Notes under the pieces: model-generated | Told to the model about the DNA's origin: nothing | Databases searched by the model: none | Seen by the model: the letters and a program-made list of their open reading frames with translations, nothing else | Assembly (NCBI RefSeq): GCF_024346585.1 | Contig: NZ_AP024523.1 | Span: 1,373,001-1,437,000, forward strand | Reading direction: 5' to 3' | DNA from: Streptococcus toyakuensis | GTDB lineage: Bacteria > Bacillota > Bacilli > Lactobacillales > Streptococcaceae | Length of the DNA: 64,000 nucleotides | Shown: one piece after another, positions 8,704 to 18,301 of the stretch | How positions within the stretch are numbered: the stretch's first letter is position 1 | How the letters are laid out: every line of letters begins with the position of its first letter | Program-made: the position numbers and the translations under genes

Positions 8704-9546
8704 CTAGAAATCCATATCATCAACTCGTGGAGCACCAGACTGAACAGCAATTGTTTTTAAAGTTTCTCTCTCCTCATGACTCAGTTCAATTCCAAAGCAA
8801 TCAAGATTAGCCTGAATACGAGACGCTGTGACAGATTTCGGAAGCGGTAAAAATCCTTCTGCCAAGCTCCATGCCAAGGCTATCTGAGCAACAGACTTTC
8901 CATGATTTGCTGCGATTTCTTGCACTTGCTTGCTATCAAACAGTTCTCCCTGACCAAAAGGGCCCCAAGCTTCCAATAAAATTCCTTTTTCTCTACAGTA
9001 AGCTACGACTTCCTCTTGATACACACCTGGCGCCAAACGAACTTGATTGACCGCTGGAAGAATTTTTGCTGTTTCAAGCAAGGCATCCAAATGATGGGGA
9101 AGGAAATTACTAACTCCAATAGCACGGATTTTTCCTTCTTGATAGAGGTCTTCCATCGCTCTCCAAACTTCTGAATTTCGGATTTTCCAGTGGTTATTTT
9201 CTCTGAGTGGTTTTGGATTTGGCCAATGAATCAAATACAAATCCAAATATTCCAAGCCCAGCTTCTCTAAAGACTCTTCAAAAGCCTGACGAGCTTGCTC
9301 ATAGCTATGATTTGTATTCCAGAGTTTGCTGGTTACAAAAATTTCCTCACGCGGAACGCCACTATCTTGAATGGCACGACCAACGCTTTCTTCATTTTTA
9401 TAAATAGCTGCCGTATCGATATGGCGATAGCCTGCCTTTAAAGCCTCTAGTACAGCTTGATAGGCAATCTCTCCATTTTCAGCTTTCCAGGTTCCAAATC
9501 CCAGTACTGGAATTGTAACACCATTGTTTAAAGTATAAGATTTCAT
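8704..9546 (-). CDS. Aldo/keto reductase
   Basis: NAD(P)H-dependent reductase of small aldehydes and ketones, 280 residues. The catalytic tetrad is complete: Asp44 (in GYRHIDTA), Tyr49, Lys74 (VTSKLW) and His107 (LIHWPNP). The cofactor segment LPKSVTASRIQANL is near the C-terminus. Members of this AKR5-like group include 2,5-diketo-gluconate reductases, but the substrate cannot be read here. The ATG follows AAAGGGAAAATA. It stands alone between the T-box promoter and pgdA, in the same direction as both. Confidence 0.93.
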   Translation of the reverse strand: MKSYTLNNGVTIPVLGFGTWKAENGEIAYQAVLEALKAGYRHIDTAAIYKNEESVGRAIQDSGVPREEIFVTSKLWNTNHSYEQARQAFEESLEKLGLEYLDLYLIHWPNPKPLRENNHWKIRNSEVWRAMEDLYQEGKIRAIGVSNFLPHHLDALLETAKILPAVNQVRLAPGVYQEEVVAYCREKGILLEAWGPFGQGELFDSKQVQEIAANHGKSVAQIALAWSLAEGFLPLPKSVTASRIQANLDCFGIELSHEERETLKTIAVQSGAPRVDDMDF

Positions 9547-9622
9547 TATTTTCCCTTTCTATGAGAAGAAAATCCAAAGAGCCAAATTTTCAAGGAAAAC
9601 TTTTCTCTTTAGATTTTGTGTA

Positions 9623-11014
9623 TTATTGATTGCGGTCGTAATAGAGCTGATGAGCTTTAAGACGAGAGTCTAACAAATCTGGAATTGTCACAAAGTCATA
9701 ACCCTGACCTTTCAAATAGTCAATGACCTTTGGTAAAGCATTCACTGTTTCAGCATGGATATCATGCATGAGAATAATAGAACCATTCTTGACTTCACGC
9801 TGAATTTCTGTCAAAATAGATGCTTCATTTTTACTTTTCCAGTCCAGACTATCTACATCCCACATAATAAAGCTCAAATCGAGGCTATTGCGAATGTCGT
9901 CTGTAATGGCTCCATAAGGCGGACGCATAAGTTTAGAGCTAGAACCCAGCACCTTAGTTAGCGCATCCTCAGTATCAGTAATTTGTTTTTTAGCTTCATC
10001 AAGCGAAAGTTTTGAAAGAACTGGATGGCTCCAACTATGGTTTCCAATGACATGACCATCTGCTTTCATTCGTTTCAAAATCTCTTCATTGCCAGAAACA
10101 TTCTTACCTAAAACAAAGAAAGTTGCCTTTATACCATACTTAGAAAGTGTATCTAATGCTTGATTTGTCGTTGTAGGATTTGGTCCATCATCAAAAGTCA
10201 AGGCTACTACTTTACGATTTTTCTTTTCATAATAAGCCTTATATAGTTCTGCGTCCTTATCTAATAAATAAGAGGACTGAATAACCTCAAAGAAACTTGA
10301 TACCGGCAAGGCAATCTCATCTAGATTTTCAACTGACTGACTTGGATAAAGGATAATCTGACTATCCTTGTAATCAAAATTCCATGCAGACAAGTCTTGG
10401 TCAGAGAAGCCTTTAACAACTTGATCAATCTTTTCTTGCTCCAATTTCTTATCCTGTAAGAAATTGGTGATTTCTTTTAACAACTGCTCTTTGGCTTTAC
10501 TAGGATCTGAAAATAATTGATCAAGTGTAAAAGGTTTACCATCTTCTGTCAAATGTACTTTTGCCAGACTAGTTTTTTCAGTCTCTTCAACTTTTGACGA
10601 AGTTAAATCATAGACTTGTTTCATCACACTTCGGTTGACAATCCCTTTTAAAGTCGAATCCTGTTTCTCCGTATAATAAAAAACCAGATTTTCCTTATCC
10701 TCTAGATTGTCTTTAATATCCTGTGTCATAATTCCCTTTATAGACGAAATCACTTGCTCCCCTTGGAGAGGATAATAGGCAATTACTTCGGCTTTTCCCT
10801 TACGAAAATGATCCTTCTGATTTCCCTCACTCAATTGATCATCTTTCTCTTTTTTGAGCGATTCAATCTTTTGTTCAAAACTTTGTTTTGTGTATATTTT
10901 GTATCCAATTATTGAACCAAGGACACAAATACTTACTGAGAAGATAGCTACTAGGGCTATTAGACTCATTCTTACCTTATCGTGATTCTCACGCTTTGCT
11001 CTACTTTTATCCAT
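9623..11014 (-). CDS. pgdA: Peptidoglycan N-acetylglucosamine deacetylase
   Basis: Membrane-anchored extracellular enzyme that de-N-acetylates GlcNAc in the wall, giving lysozyme resistance. The 463 residues equal the pneumococcal PgdA length. A charged cytosolic start is followed by one membrane segment (about 17-39), a linker domain and a NodB domain. The catalytic residues known from pneumococcal PgdA are all present at matching numbers: Asp275 and Asp276 (TFDDGP), His326 and His330 (HSWSH), Asp391 (SLDW) and His417 (LMHD). The gene precedes the aldo/keto reductase. The upstream junction with metK may be a rearrangement boundary. Confidence 0.96.
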   Translation of the reverse strand: MDKSRAKRENHDKVRMSLIALVAIFSVSICVLGSIIGYKIYTKQSFEQKIESLKKEKDDQLSEGNQKDHFRKGKAEVIAYYPLQGEQVISSIKGIMTQDIKDNLEDKENLVFYYTEKQDSTLKGIVNRSVMKQVYDLTSSKVEETEKTSLAKVHLTEDGKPFTLDQLFSDPSKAKEQLLKEITNFLQDKKLEQEKIDQVVKGFSDQDLSAWNFDYKDSQIILYPSQSVENLDEIALPVSSFFEVIQSSYLLDKDAELYKAYYEKKNRKVVALTFDDGPNPTTTNQALDTLSKYGIKATFFVLGKNVSGNEEILKRMKADGHVIGNHSWSHPVLSKLSLDEAKKQITDTEDALTKVLGSSSKLMRPPYGAITDDIRNSLDLSFIMWDVDSLDWKSKNEASILTEIQREVKNGSIILMHDIHAETVNALPKVIDYLKGQGYDFVTIPDLLDSRLKAHQLYYDRNQ

Positions 11015-11073
11015 AGAACCATTATATCAAATTCAGGCTATAATTTCAATGATTTGGGAGGAAATAGTATATT

Positions 11074-11099
11074 AAAAAAGAGGGGAAGTCCCCCTCTCA
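11074..11099 (-). terminator. metK terminator
   Basis: Minus strand GAGAGGGG-GACTT-CCCCTC followed by TTTTTT, just after the metK stop codon. Confidence 0.85.
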
Positions 11100-11104
11100 A
11101 GATT

Positions 11105-12295
11105 TTATTTGACTGCTTCTTTCAAAGCGTCTACCTTGTCCAAACGTTCCCATGGAAGGTCAATATCTGTACGTCCCATGTGTCCATAAGCTGCTGTTTG
11201 ACGGTAAATTGGACGTTTAAGATCCAACATTTGGATAATTCCTGCAGGACGAAGATCAAAGATTTGACGCGCTGCTTTTTCAAGCTTGCTTTCAGCTATT
11301 GTTCCTGTACCAAAGGTATCGATACGAACAGAAACAGGCTGCGCAACACCGATGGCATAGGCCAATTGCACTTCTGCTTTCTTAGCAAGACCTGCTGCAA
11401 CGATGTTCTTGGCAATATAGCGAGCCGCATATGACGCAGAACGGTCCACCTTAGTCGCATCTTTACCAGAGAAGGCACCACCACCGTGACGAGAGTAGCC
11501 ACCATAAGTATCTACGATAATCTTACGACCAGTCAAACCTGAGTCCCCTTGAGGTCCACCGATTACAAAACGACCAGTAGGATTGATGAAGAATTTTGTT
11601 TGCTCATCCAAGTAAGAGGCTGGAATAACCTCTTTGATAACCTTATTAATGACATCATTGTGAATTTGTTCGTTGCTAACTTCTGGATCGTGCTGAGTTG
11701 AAATAACAACTGTGTCCACACGTACTGGACGGTCATTTTCATCATACTCAACCGTAACTTGTGATTTAGCATCTGGGCGAAGATAGCTAATTTCCCCAGA
11801 CTTACGAAGTTCTGCCAGACGACGAACCAATTTATGACTGAGTGAAATTGGCAAAGGCATGAGCTCTTCTGTTTCATCCACTGCAAAGCCAAACATGAGC
11901 CCTTGGTCTCCAGCACCAATTAAGTCCAGCGGATCTTGGTCTGCATTTCCACGAACCTCCAAGGCTTCGTTAACACCTTGGGCAATGTCAGGAGATTGTT
12001 CCACCAAAGATGGATGTACTCCTACAGTCTCAGCAGAAAAACCATATTCTGTATTAGTGTAGCCAATCTCTGCAATGGTATCACGAACCACACGGTTAAT
12101 ATCCACATAAGCATTTGTAGATATTTCACCAAAAACATGGACGGAACCAGTATATACAGCTGTCTCAGCAGCAACGTGCGCCTCTGGATCTTTAGCTAAA
12201 ATAGCATCCAAAATCGCATCTGAAATTTGGTCTGCAATCTTATCGGGATGCCCCTCAGATACAGATTCAGACGTGAATAATTTACGTTCTGACAT
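11105..12295 (-). CDS. metK: S-adenosylmethionine synthetase
   Basis: Makes SAM from methionine and ATP in the cytosol. The 396 residues match the family. Signature segments are [13 protein letters not shown] at the N-terminus, the conserved [10 protein letters not shown], and the P-loop-like [23 protein letters not shown]. The ATG follows a very G-rich ribosome site (GGGGGGAC, 12302-12309) that is part of an SMK-box leader, so SAM is expected to block translation initiation. Its own terminator separates it from pgdA. Confidence 0.98.
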   Translation of the reverse strand: MSERKLFTSESVSEGHPDKIADQISDAILDAILAKDPEAHVAAETAVYTGSVHVFGEISTNAYVDINRVVRDTIAEIGYTNTEYGFSAETVGVHPSLVEQSPDIAQGVNEALEVRGNADQDPLDLIGAGDQGLMFGFAVDETEELMPLPISLSHKLVRRLAELRKSGEISYLRPDAKSQVTVEYDENDRPVRVDTVVISTQHDPEVSNEQIHNDVINKVIKEVIPASYLDEQTKFFINPTGRFVIGGPQGDSGLTGRKIIVDTYGGYSRHGGGAFSGKDATKVDRSASYAARYIAKNIVAAGLAKKAEVQLAYAIGVAQPVSVRIDTFGTGTIAESKLEKAARQIFDLRPAGIIQMLDLKRPIYRQTAAYGHMGRTDIDLPWERLDKVDALKEAVK

Positions 12296-12301
12296 AAAAA
12301 T

Positions 12302-12543
12302 GTCCCCCCTTAAAAATAGTGTTATAGAGTTACAAAGTACTGATAGGTATTTCTATAGTCTAAGAGTTACGACGCGAAAGAAATAAAAACGATAATTTTT
12401 TATTTCTGAAGCTAGTAAGGCGCATAGGGTGACCGCATTATAGCGGCAACCGTAGAATGACGAACGACTTTGGAGCCATCATTCTTTGCGAATTGCGACG
12501 CGAAAGAAAAAATAGAAATTTCTACCATCTTATCGGGACTATA
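12302..12543 (-). promoter_or_regulatory. SMK-box (SAM-III) riboswitch of metK, with an expanded arm
   Basis: Minus-strand GTCCCGATAAGATGG (12539-12525) resembles the SMK anti-Shine-Dalgarno arm (GUUCCCGAAAGGAUGG in Enterococcus). CTTTGTAAC (12337-12329) resembles the conserved CCUUGUAAC. The ribosome site GGGGGGAC (12309-12302) can pair with GTCCC. Between the halves the variable arm is much longer than the family norm because of a 126-nt segment bounded by direct repeats. A promoter with TATAAT (extended, TGG before it) near 12552-12557 predicts the start. Motifs match by eye; folding was not computed. Confidence 0.68.
12370..12509. repeat. 126-nt structured insert between 14-bp direct repeats in the metK leader
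   Basis: CGACGCGAAAGAAA occurs at 12370-12383 and again at 12496-12509. The DNA between can fold into hairpins AGAATGA/TCATTCT, CCGC-TATAAT-GCGG and AAATAAAAA/TTTTTTATTT. The layout resembles a small non-coding mobile insert with a target duplication, though it could also be an internal duplication. Confidence 0.5.
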
Positions 12544-12626
12544 TAACTTTACCATTATACCATTTTTAAACGCAATTTGCAGTCTATAATGTAGTGTTTC
12601 TGTATAGATAGTTCGTTCTCATAAAT

Positions 12627-12661
12627 AAAAAAAGTTGGAGCTCAGTACTCCAACTTTTTCT
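12627..12661 (-). terminator. Terminator of the helicase gene
   Basis: AAAAAGTTGGAG-CTCAGTA-CTCCAACTTTTT is a perfect hairpin with U runs in either direction, immediately after the helicase stop. Confidence 0.9.
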
Positions 12662-12662
12662 A

Positions 12663-14006
12663 TTAAAATGTTTGGCGTTTTGCTTTACGCTCTGCACGAC
12701 CGCGAGCACGATTTTCAGCGCGCTTGGTTTTGCGGCGCTTTTCATCAACCGCCCATTGAATTTTCTTCTTATAACCTGGTTTGACTTTTTTCTTTTTCTT
12801 TTTAACCAAACCAATCATTTCGATATCAAGCTTATCCTGCTTCTTTTCACGGTTTGCACGACGATCACGGTCATAGGTATCTTGGAATTCTCCATCTTTT
12901 ACCATCTTCGGAGTAAATTTAATTCCTAATTTCTCCAACTCACGGATATCCGAGTCATCGCTTGGCTGATAAAGGGTAATAGCTGTACCTGGTAGGCCAT
13001 TTCGTCCAGTACGACCAACACGGTGAACAAAGAAGGACAAATCTTGCGGAATAGCATCATTGATGACATGGCTGACACCTTCAATGTCAATTCCACGCGC
13101 TGCCAAATCTGTTGCGACAATATACTCAAAATCCAGATTTTTCACCTGGTTCATGATACGTTTGCGCTCACGAGGGGCAATACCCCCATGGATTTTTGCC
13201 ACCTTCAAGCCTTGAGCAGTCAGATATGAATACAATTCATCAGCACGCGTTTTAGTGTTAACAAAAATCATTGCCAAATACGGTTGCATCAACTGAGTCA
13301 ACTGGTAAATTTGAGCATTCTTATCTCGACCCTTGGTCGAAATCAACCAATTATCAATGGTATCAGAAATGACCGTTTTGGTCTTGATTTTCTCCATAAC
13401 AGGATTAGATAAGTATTTTTTCAAGAATGGTTGCAGTTTTTGTGGAATAGTAGCTGAGAAGACCATGAATTGTAGGTCTTTTGGAAGGCTTCCAGCAATC
13501 TTATCAACAGTTGCCAAGAATCCCATATCCAAGGTCATGTCTGCTTCATCGACCACAAAGGTCTTAGCCTTGTGAATAGCTAGGTCACCAGACTTAACTA
13601 AGTCATAAATACGACCTGGCGTACCGATAACAATATGAGGCTGGTTACTTGCCAATTTGTCAATCTGGCGAGCCTTATCTGTCCCTCCCACATAATTAAC
13701 CACACGAACTTCTACTTCTGAGTGAGTAGCAATCTGACGGGCTGCTTTGTAAATTTGAGTAGCTAATTCACGGCTCGGTGCAGTAATGACTGCTTGAACA
13801 CTATCGCTGGCTTCATCTAATTGCTGGAAAATCGGCAATAGAAAAGTGTGAGTCTTACCCGAACCTGTTTTTGATTCACCGACTAGGTCACGACCTGCCA
13901 AAACAATAGGAATCAACTTGTCTTGCACCTCTGTTGGAGTTGTAAATTTCAACTCCTCCAAGGCTTCTCTAATATAGTTTTTAAATTGAAATTTCGTAAA
14001 TGACAT
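12663..14006 (-). CDS. DEAD-box RNA helicase
   Basis: ATP-dependent RNA-remodelling enzyme of 447 residues, probably in ribosome or mRNA metabolism. The motifs appear in order: Q-motif region FTTPTEVQ, motif I ESKTGSGKTH, motif Ia APSRELA, Ib GTPGR, II VDEADM, III FSATIP, then the second RecA domain with HGG, ATDLAARGIDIEGV and HRVGRTGR. A basic Lys/Arg-rich C-terminal tail (from about 395) is typical of CshB-like Firmicute helicases. It is monocistronic by its terminator. I leave the symbol blank because CshA and CshB assignment needs a search. Confidence 0.95.
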   Translation of the reverse strand: MSFTKFQFKNYIREALEELKFTTPTEVQDKLIPIVLAGRDLVGESKTGSGKTHTFLLPIFQQLDEASDSVQAVITAPSRELATQIYKAARQIATHSEVEVRVVNYVGGTDKARQIDKLASNQPHIVIGTPGRIYDLVKSGDLAIHKAKTFVVDEADMTLDMGFLATVDKIAGSLPKDLQFMVFSATIPQKLQPFLKKYLSNPVMEKIKTKTVISDTIDNWLISTKGRDKNAQIYQLTQLMQPYLAMIFVNTKTRADELYSYLTAQGLKVAKIHGGIAPRERKRIMNQVKNLDFEYIVATDLAARGIDIEGVSHVINDAIPQDLSFFVHRVGRTGRNGLPGTAITLYQPSDDSDIRELEKLGIKFTPKMVKDGEFQDTYDRDRRANREKKQDKLDIEMIGLVKKKKKKVKPGYKKKIQWAVDEKRRKTKRAENRARGRAERKAKRQTF

Positions 14007-14104
14007 AATATCCTCGATTCTATCTATCTTACCAATTATACCATATTTTATTCCATTTCAGTAGTCTCACTCATAGAGCTTACTTTCAGTAGTTCATCTA
14101 ATCA

Positions 14105-14147
14105 AAAAAAAGGCTGGAATTTGTGAATCCCAACCTCTTTTTAGTCC
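14105..14147 (-). terminator. Terminator of the EEP hydrolase gene
   Basis: Minus strand AGGTTGGGATT-CAC-AAATTCCAGCCT followed by TTTTTTT; the stem uses G-U pairs. Confidence 0.7.
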
Positions 14148-14963
14148 TTATTTCCAGTTTAAAATAGCATTCAAGCCATAGTGATCACTAACTTGCGGAC
14201 TATTGTTGCCATCAAATACGACATGTAAATTTTCCACCTCTAACTCTTTGGTAGTAAAAACATAGTCGATTCGAAGGGGTTCTGTGTTCCCCTTCCAGCC
14301 ATCAATTTCTGGTGGAACAGTATAGCTACCACTTTTCTCTTGAGCAACTTCAAATGCGTCTTGTAAGCCTAATGGACTAGCTAAAATAGCTTGGTAACCT
14401 TCCTGTCCAGCCGGATTGTTGAAATCTCCAGCTAGCAAAAGCGGCTTGTTCAATTCTTTCAAGACAGCCTCAAATCGTGTCCATTCTTCTTGGAAACCTT
14501 TATCCCACCAAGAAAGGTGGACACTTGCAACTGCAAGCTCCTTACCATCAACTACAGTTTCAGCCAAGGCAACACGACGAGTATGATAGTCTGTTGGATC
14601 ATCCACATCTGAAACTAAAATTTCTCTGGCTTCAATAGGTGTTTTAGACAAGATAGCCACACCTTCGTGGTAGCGATCATAACCGATATGGTTATAGGCC
14701 CAAGTCCAGTAGTAATTTTTCCCTTGCTCAGATAACTTTTCAACCAAGAGTCTAACATAGTGATCTTGGTGAATAGGCTCAGCTGCTGGCAAAGCTTGAT
14801 AAAGATCATTGACCTCTACCTCTGGAGATGTGATCTCCTGATTGATTTCTTGGAAACAAATCAAATCATAGTCTTTTTCAAGGATATCCTCAAGCAAAAT
14901 CTGGAATTTTTCCTCAGCTTCTTTTTCCATCCAACTATGAGTATTGAGTGTTAAAAATTTCAT
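14148..14963 (-). CDS. Endonuclease/exonuclease/phosphatase (EEP) family protein
   Basis: Metal-dependent phosphodiesterase fold, 271 residues. The family blocks are all visible: LNTHSW near residue 6, CFQEIN (catalytic metal-binding Glu) near 39, HLSWWD, AGDFNNPAG near 190, and the C-terminal SDHYGLNAIL with the catalytic Asp-His. No export signal is present. The substrate may be a nucleic acid or a phospholipid-like phosphodiester; sequence does not decide. It lies 51 nt downstream of ptsG, same strand. Confidence 0.88.
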   Translation of the reverse strand: MKFLTLNTHSWMEKEAEEKFQILLEDILEKDYDLICFQEINQEITSPEVEVNDLYQALPAAEPIHQDHYVRLLVEKLSEQGKNYYWTWAYNHIGYDRYHEGVAILSKTPIEAREILVSDVDDPTDYHTRRVALAETVVDGKELAVASVHLSWWDKGFQEEWTRFEAVLKELNKPLLLAGDFNNPAGQEGYQAILASPLGLQDAFEVAQEKSGSYTVPPEIDGWKGNTEPLRIDYVFTTKELEVENLHVVFDGNNSPQVSDHYGLNAILNWK

Positions 14964-15014
14964 TCTTTTCTCCCAAAATAAGAGGTTGGAATACAGCTTC
15001 CAACCTCAAGTATA

Positions 15015-17195
15015 TTACAATTCTACTTTAGCAACTGCTGTTTTAGCTGCAAGAGAACCTGTTTTTTCTAATTTAACTGATTTAATTGCATCACCATTTG
15101 TGAAGACAACTACTGTTGAAGTTTCACGTCCTGCTGCACGGATAGCATCCAAGTCAGCTGTGACAAGGAGATCTCCTGCTGCAACTTTTTGTCCTTCAGC
15201 AACATGAACTGTAAATGGTTTACCTTCAAGACTTACTGTGTCCAAACCAATGTGAACCAATACTTCAAGACCTGCTTCAGTCACAAGACCCAGAGCATGT
15301 TTTGTAGGGAAGATGCTTGATACAGTACCTGAAACTGGAGATACAATGTTTCCATTTGCAGGTTCTACAGCAAATCCATCACCCATCATTTTTTGAGCAA
15401 ATACTGGATCTTTCACTTGTTCCAAAGCAACAACTTGACCATCTGCTACTGAGTAAACTTCCTCAGTAAGACCTTTGAAGTGTACAGTGTTTTGTTGCGC
15501 TTCCGTCATTTGACTTGGAAGAGTTTCAGGAATGATTTCACCTGAATCAAGGATATCTTGGATATCAGATTTCAATACGTCTGCTTTTGGTCCGTAGATA
15601 GCTTGAACCCCTTGTCCTTTCATGACAAGACCCATAGCTCCTTCTGCTTTCCATTGTTCTGCATCACCAACTCTATCTGCATCCTTAACAGTAACACGAA
15701 GACGAGTCATACATGCATCAACATCAACGATGTTTGCACGTCCACCAAGAAGGTTGATAATATTTACAGCTTGAGAACCTGCTGCAACTTTGACTTCGCT
15801 GCTAGCTTCTTCTGAACCTTCAGCAGTTTCATAGTTACCGTTACGTCCTGGAGTTGCGTAGTTGAATTTTTGAATCATGAAGTTTGCGATAAAGTACATG
15901 ATTACGGCAAAGAGAACAGTTACCCAGATAAAGTTAACAATATCCATACCGATACCAGCGCTAATCGCAATAGGTGTACGAGTCAAGAACTCGATTGAAC
16001 CGAATGAGTGCATACGTAGATTTACGACGTCAGCCATAGCGAAGGCCGCACCTTGAACAAGTGAGTAAACAAGGTACATAGGTGTTGCTACAAACATGAA
16101 CATGTATTCGATTGGTTCAGTAACCCCTGTCAAGAATGTTGCAAGAGCTGTTGCAATCATCATACCTTTGTATTTGTGTTTCTTGTCTGCATCAACATTA
16201 CGGTAGATAGCCACAACTACACCCATCAAGATACCGAATGAACCAATCATTTGTCCAACTTTGAAACGAGCTGGGTGAACAGTATCTAACAAGTGTTGGT
16301 ATTGAGTAGCATCAGTACCTTTAAGGTTTACAAGGTCTGTTACCCATGCAAGCCAAAGTGGATCTTGACCAAATACTTGGCTACCTTTTGCTGCACCAGT
16401 TAAGACCTCATAAGTACCACCAAGAGCTGTGTAGTTCATTGGGATAGTCAACATGTGGTGAAGACCAAATGGTAAGAGCAAACGTTCCAATGTACCATAC
16501 AAGAATGGTGCAAGGATTGGAGCAGTTTCTTGTGAGTTAGCAATCCAGATACCAAAGCTATTGATACCTGTTTGAACTACTGGCCAGAAAGCAGCCAGTA
16601 CAATTGCAGCAATTATTGAACGAAGAATAACTACAAACGGTACAAAACGTTTTCCGTTAAAGAATGAAAGCGCATCAGGAAGCTTACGGAAGTTGTAGTA
16701 TTTGTTGTAAGCAGTTGCTCCAATAAAACCTGAGATAATCCCTACGAACACACCCATGTTAAGTGCTGGAGCTTCCATAACACTAATGAAGTAATCAGCA
16801 ACTTTGATTGATCCACCAAAGAGAGTTGTTACCATAGCATCTGGATTTTTCAACATATCGCCTGATACGCCAAAGATTGTACCAGTGATACGGTTAATCA
16901 AGATGAAGGCAAGACCAGCGGCGAAAGCACCACCAGCACGTTCTTTAGCCCAGCTACCTCCAATGGCTAGGGCGAACAAGATATGAAGGTTAACGATAAC
17001 CCCCCAACCGATTTGTTCTAGTACACCACCAGTAATAACAAGTGGTGCAAAGGTTGGGTTAATCATCACGATAGACTTACCGATTGAAATCATCAAACCA
17101 GCAGCCGGCATAACCGCGATAACCACCATCAAAGCCTTACCGAATTTTTGCCAAAATTCGAAAGACAAGACATTTTTGAATGTATCTTTCATCAT
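15015..17195 (-). CDS. ptsG: PTS glucose-type EIICBA permease
   Basis: Membrane sugar permease that takes up and phosphorylates glucose-family sugars using phospho-HPr. The 726 residues hold EIIC (about 1-430, ten or so hydrophobic helices), EIIB with the phospho-cysteine Cys495 (VDACMTRLRV), and EIIA with the phospho-histidine His648 (VLVHIGLD). The start is the first of two tandem ATGs, six nt after AAAGGAG. A perfect palindrome with cre half-sites lies 26-50 nt upstream. Substrate range (glucose versus N-acetylglucosamine) is inferred from similarity to streptococcal PtsG. Confidence 0.93.
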   Translation of the reverse strand: MMKDTFKNVLSFEFWQKFGKALMVVIAVMPAAGLMISIGKSIVMINPTFAPLVITGGVLEQIGWGVIVNLHILFALAIGGSWAKERAGGAFAAGLAFILINRITGTIFGVSGDMLKNPDAMVTTLFGGSIKVADYFISVMEAPALNMGVFVGIISGFIGATAYNKYYNFRKLPDALSFFNGKRFVPFVVILRSIIAAIVLAAFWPVVQTGINSFGIWIANSQETAPILAPFLYGTLERLLLPFGLHHMLTIPMNYTALGGTYEVLTGAAKGSQVFGQDPLWLAWVTDLVNLKGTDATQYQHLLDTVHPARFKVGQMIGSFGILMGVVVAIYRNVDADKKHKYKGMMIATALATFLTGVTEPIEYMFMFVATPMYLVYSLVQGAAFAMADVVNLRMHSFGSIEFLTRTPIAISAGIGMDIVNFIWVTVLFAVIMYFIANFMIQKFNYATPGRNGNYETAEGSEEASSEVKVAAGSQAVNIINLLGGRANIVDVDACMTRLRVTVKDADRVGDAEQWKAEGAMGLVMKGQGVQAIYGPKADVLKSDIQDILDSGEIIPETLPSQMTEAQQNTVHFKGLTEEVYSVADGQVVALEQVKDPVFAQKMMGDGFAVEPANGNIVSPVSGTVSSIFPTKHALGLVTEAGLEVLVHIGLDTVSLEGKPFTVHVAEGQKVAAGDLLVTADLDAIRAAGRETSTVVVFTNGDAIKSVKLEKTGSLAAKTAVAKVEL

Positions 17196-17220
17196 TCAAA
17201 TCTCCTTTATTTTTATTTAG

Positions 17221-17245
17221 GCAAACGTTTTACGAAAACGTTTGC
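17221..17245 (-). promoter_or_regulatory. cre-like palindrome upstream of ptsG
   Basis: GCAAACGTTTT, then ACG, then AAAACGTTTGC is an exact 11-3-11 inverted repeat containing cre-type AAACGTTT cores. It sits between the ptsG ribosome site and an upstream TATAAT-like box (minus of 17261-17266), so it could be a CcpA or LacI-family operator, or a leader hairpin. Confidence 0.6.
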
Positions 17246-17335
17246 ACCTTCTATGATTCAATTATACCACTTTAATTTTTTTTGTAAAGGCTTTTATAAA
17301 AAAAAGTAGACTTTTTTCTAAAATTTTTGTAGTAA

Positions 17336-17361
17336 AAAAGGAGATATTAAAATCTCCTCAA
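17336..17361 (-). terminator. ftsX terminator
   Basis: Minus strand GAGGAGAT-TTTAAT-ATCTCCTTTTTT, directly after ftsX. Confidence 0.85.
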
Positions 17362-17374
17362 ATATACTTCTATT

Positions 17375-18301
17375 TTAGATTTTCAGGAATCGGCGCATTG
17401 AAATTCCTGATCCGATTGAACCGATAAAAATTCCAATCACAAATAATAAGGCAATCATCAGTGGACTGAATACCTCTGGTGAAATCATTGAAAGGTTTTG
17501 ACCAACTAATGACTTATTAACCGATTGGTAAACCATTTTATAAACAATGAAGACTAGAACTGATGGAAGGGTTGCTCCAAGTAAACCAATAAAGGCACCT
17601 TCAAGCAAGAAAGGTCCGCGGATATAGCCATTCTTAGCACCTACTAAACGCATGATTTGAATTTCACGGCTACGTGAAATAATGGTAATACGTATAGTAT
17701 TAGAAATCAAGAAGACCGCAATGAAAATCAAGAGACCAGCGATAACAAGCCCCCAGACACGAATAAATGAAGCTAATTTGAACAAACGTTCTGTATTGGC
17801 ACCACCATCTTGAACTTCTGATACACCTTCAATTTTTTTAGCCTCTTCTGCTACCGTCTTTACATCACTTGGTGTATTGGTATCTACTATATAAGCATCA
17901 TAGAGAGGGTTTGCATCACCTTCAAAGATTTTCCAGTTGTCGCCCATTGTTTCTGTCAACTTTTCATATTGTTCTTCTTTACTTGAAAACGTAACACTTT
18001 TAACAGTTGACATACCTTTCAAAGCATCATATACTTTATGGTAGTCGTTATTTGTAACAGTTTGACCTTCTTTTTCAATCGTCTCACTATTATCAGCTAC
18101 GTCCTTACGAATGTATACCATTACTCGGACATTATTTTCAATATCTGTAGCTAGTTTAGCCGTATTAAAGATAACAGATGCAAATATTGCAACCAATGTC
18201 AAAGTAATCATAACTGAACTGACAGCAGCTACTGTCATCCAGCCATTTCGTTTCAAACTTTTTAATGATTCAAATAAATGGCGAAAAAATCTACTAATCA
18301 T
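17375..18301 (-). CDS. ftsX: Cell-division ABC membrane protein FtsX
   Basis: Partner of FtsE; together they activate the wall hydrolase PcsB at the septum in streptococci. The 308-residue form starts MISRFFRHLFESLKSLKRNGWM; the longer frame to 18364 lies inside ftsE and has no ribosome site. One membrane segment (about 25-46) precedes a large extracellular loop, then three C-terminal segments (about 205-225, 255-275, 285-305), as in the family. It overlaps the end of ftsE by 8 nt, implying translational coupling, and ends at a strong terminator. Confidence 0.96.
   Translation of the reverse strand: MISRFFRHLFESLKSLKRNGWMTVAAVSSVMITLTLVAIFASVIFNTAKLATDIENNVRVMVYIRKDVADNSETIEKEGQTVTNNDYHKVYDALKGMSTVKSVTFSSKEEQYEKLTETMGDNWKIFEGDANPLYDAYIVDTNTPSDVKTVAEEAKKIEGVSEVQDGGANTERLFKLASFIRVWGLVIAGLLIFIAVFLISNTIRITIISRSREIQIMRLVGAKNGYIRGPFLLEGAFIGLLGATLPSVLVFIVYKMVYQSVNKSLVGQNLSMISPEVFSPLMIALLFVIGIFIGSIGSGISMRRFLKI

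Noticed and set aside
12570..12660. Small RNA gene between metK and the helicase
   Set aside because: Only a perfect terminator hairpin and the metK promoter are visible; no independent promoter-to-terminator unit.
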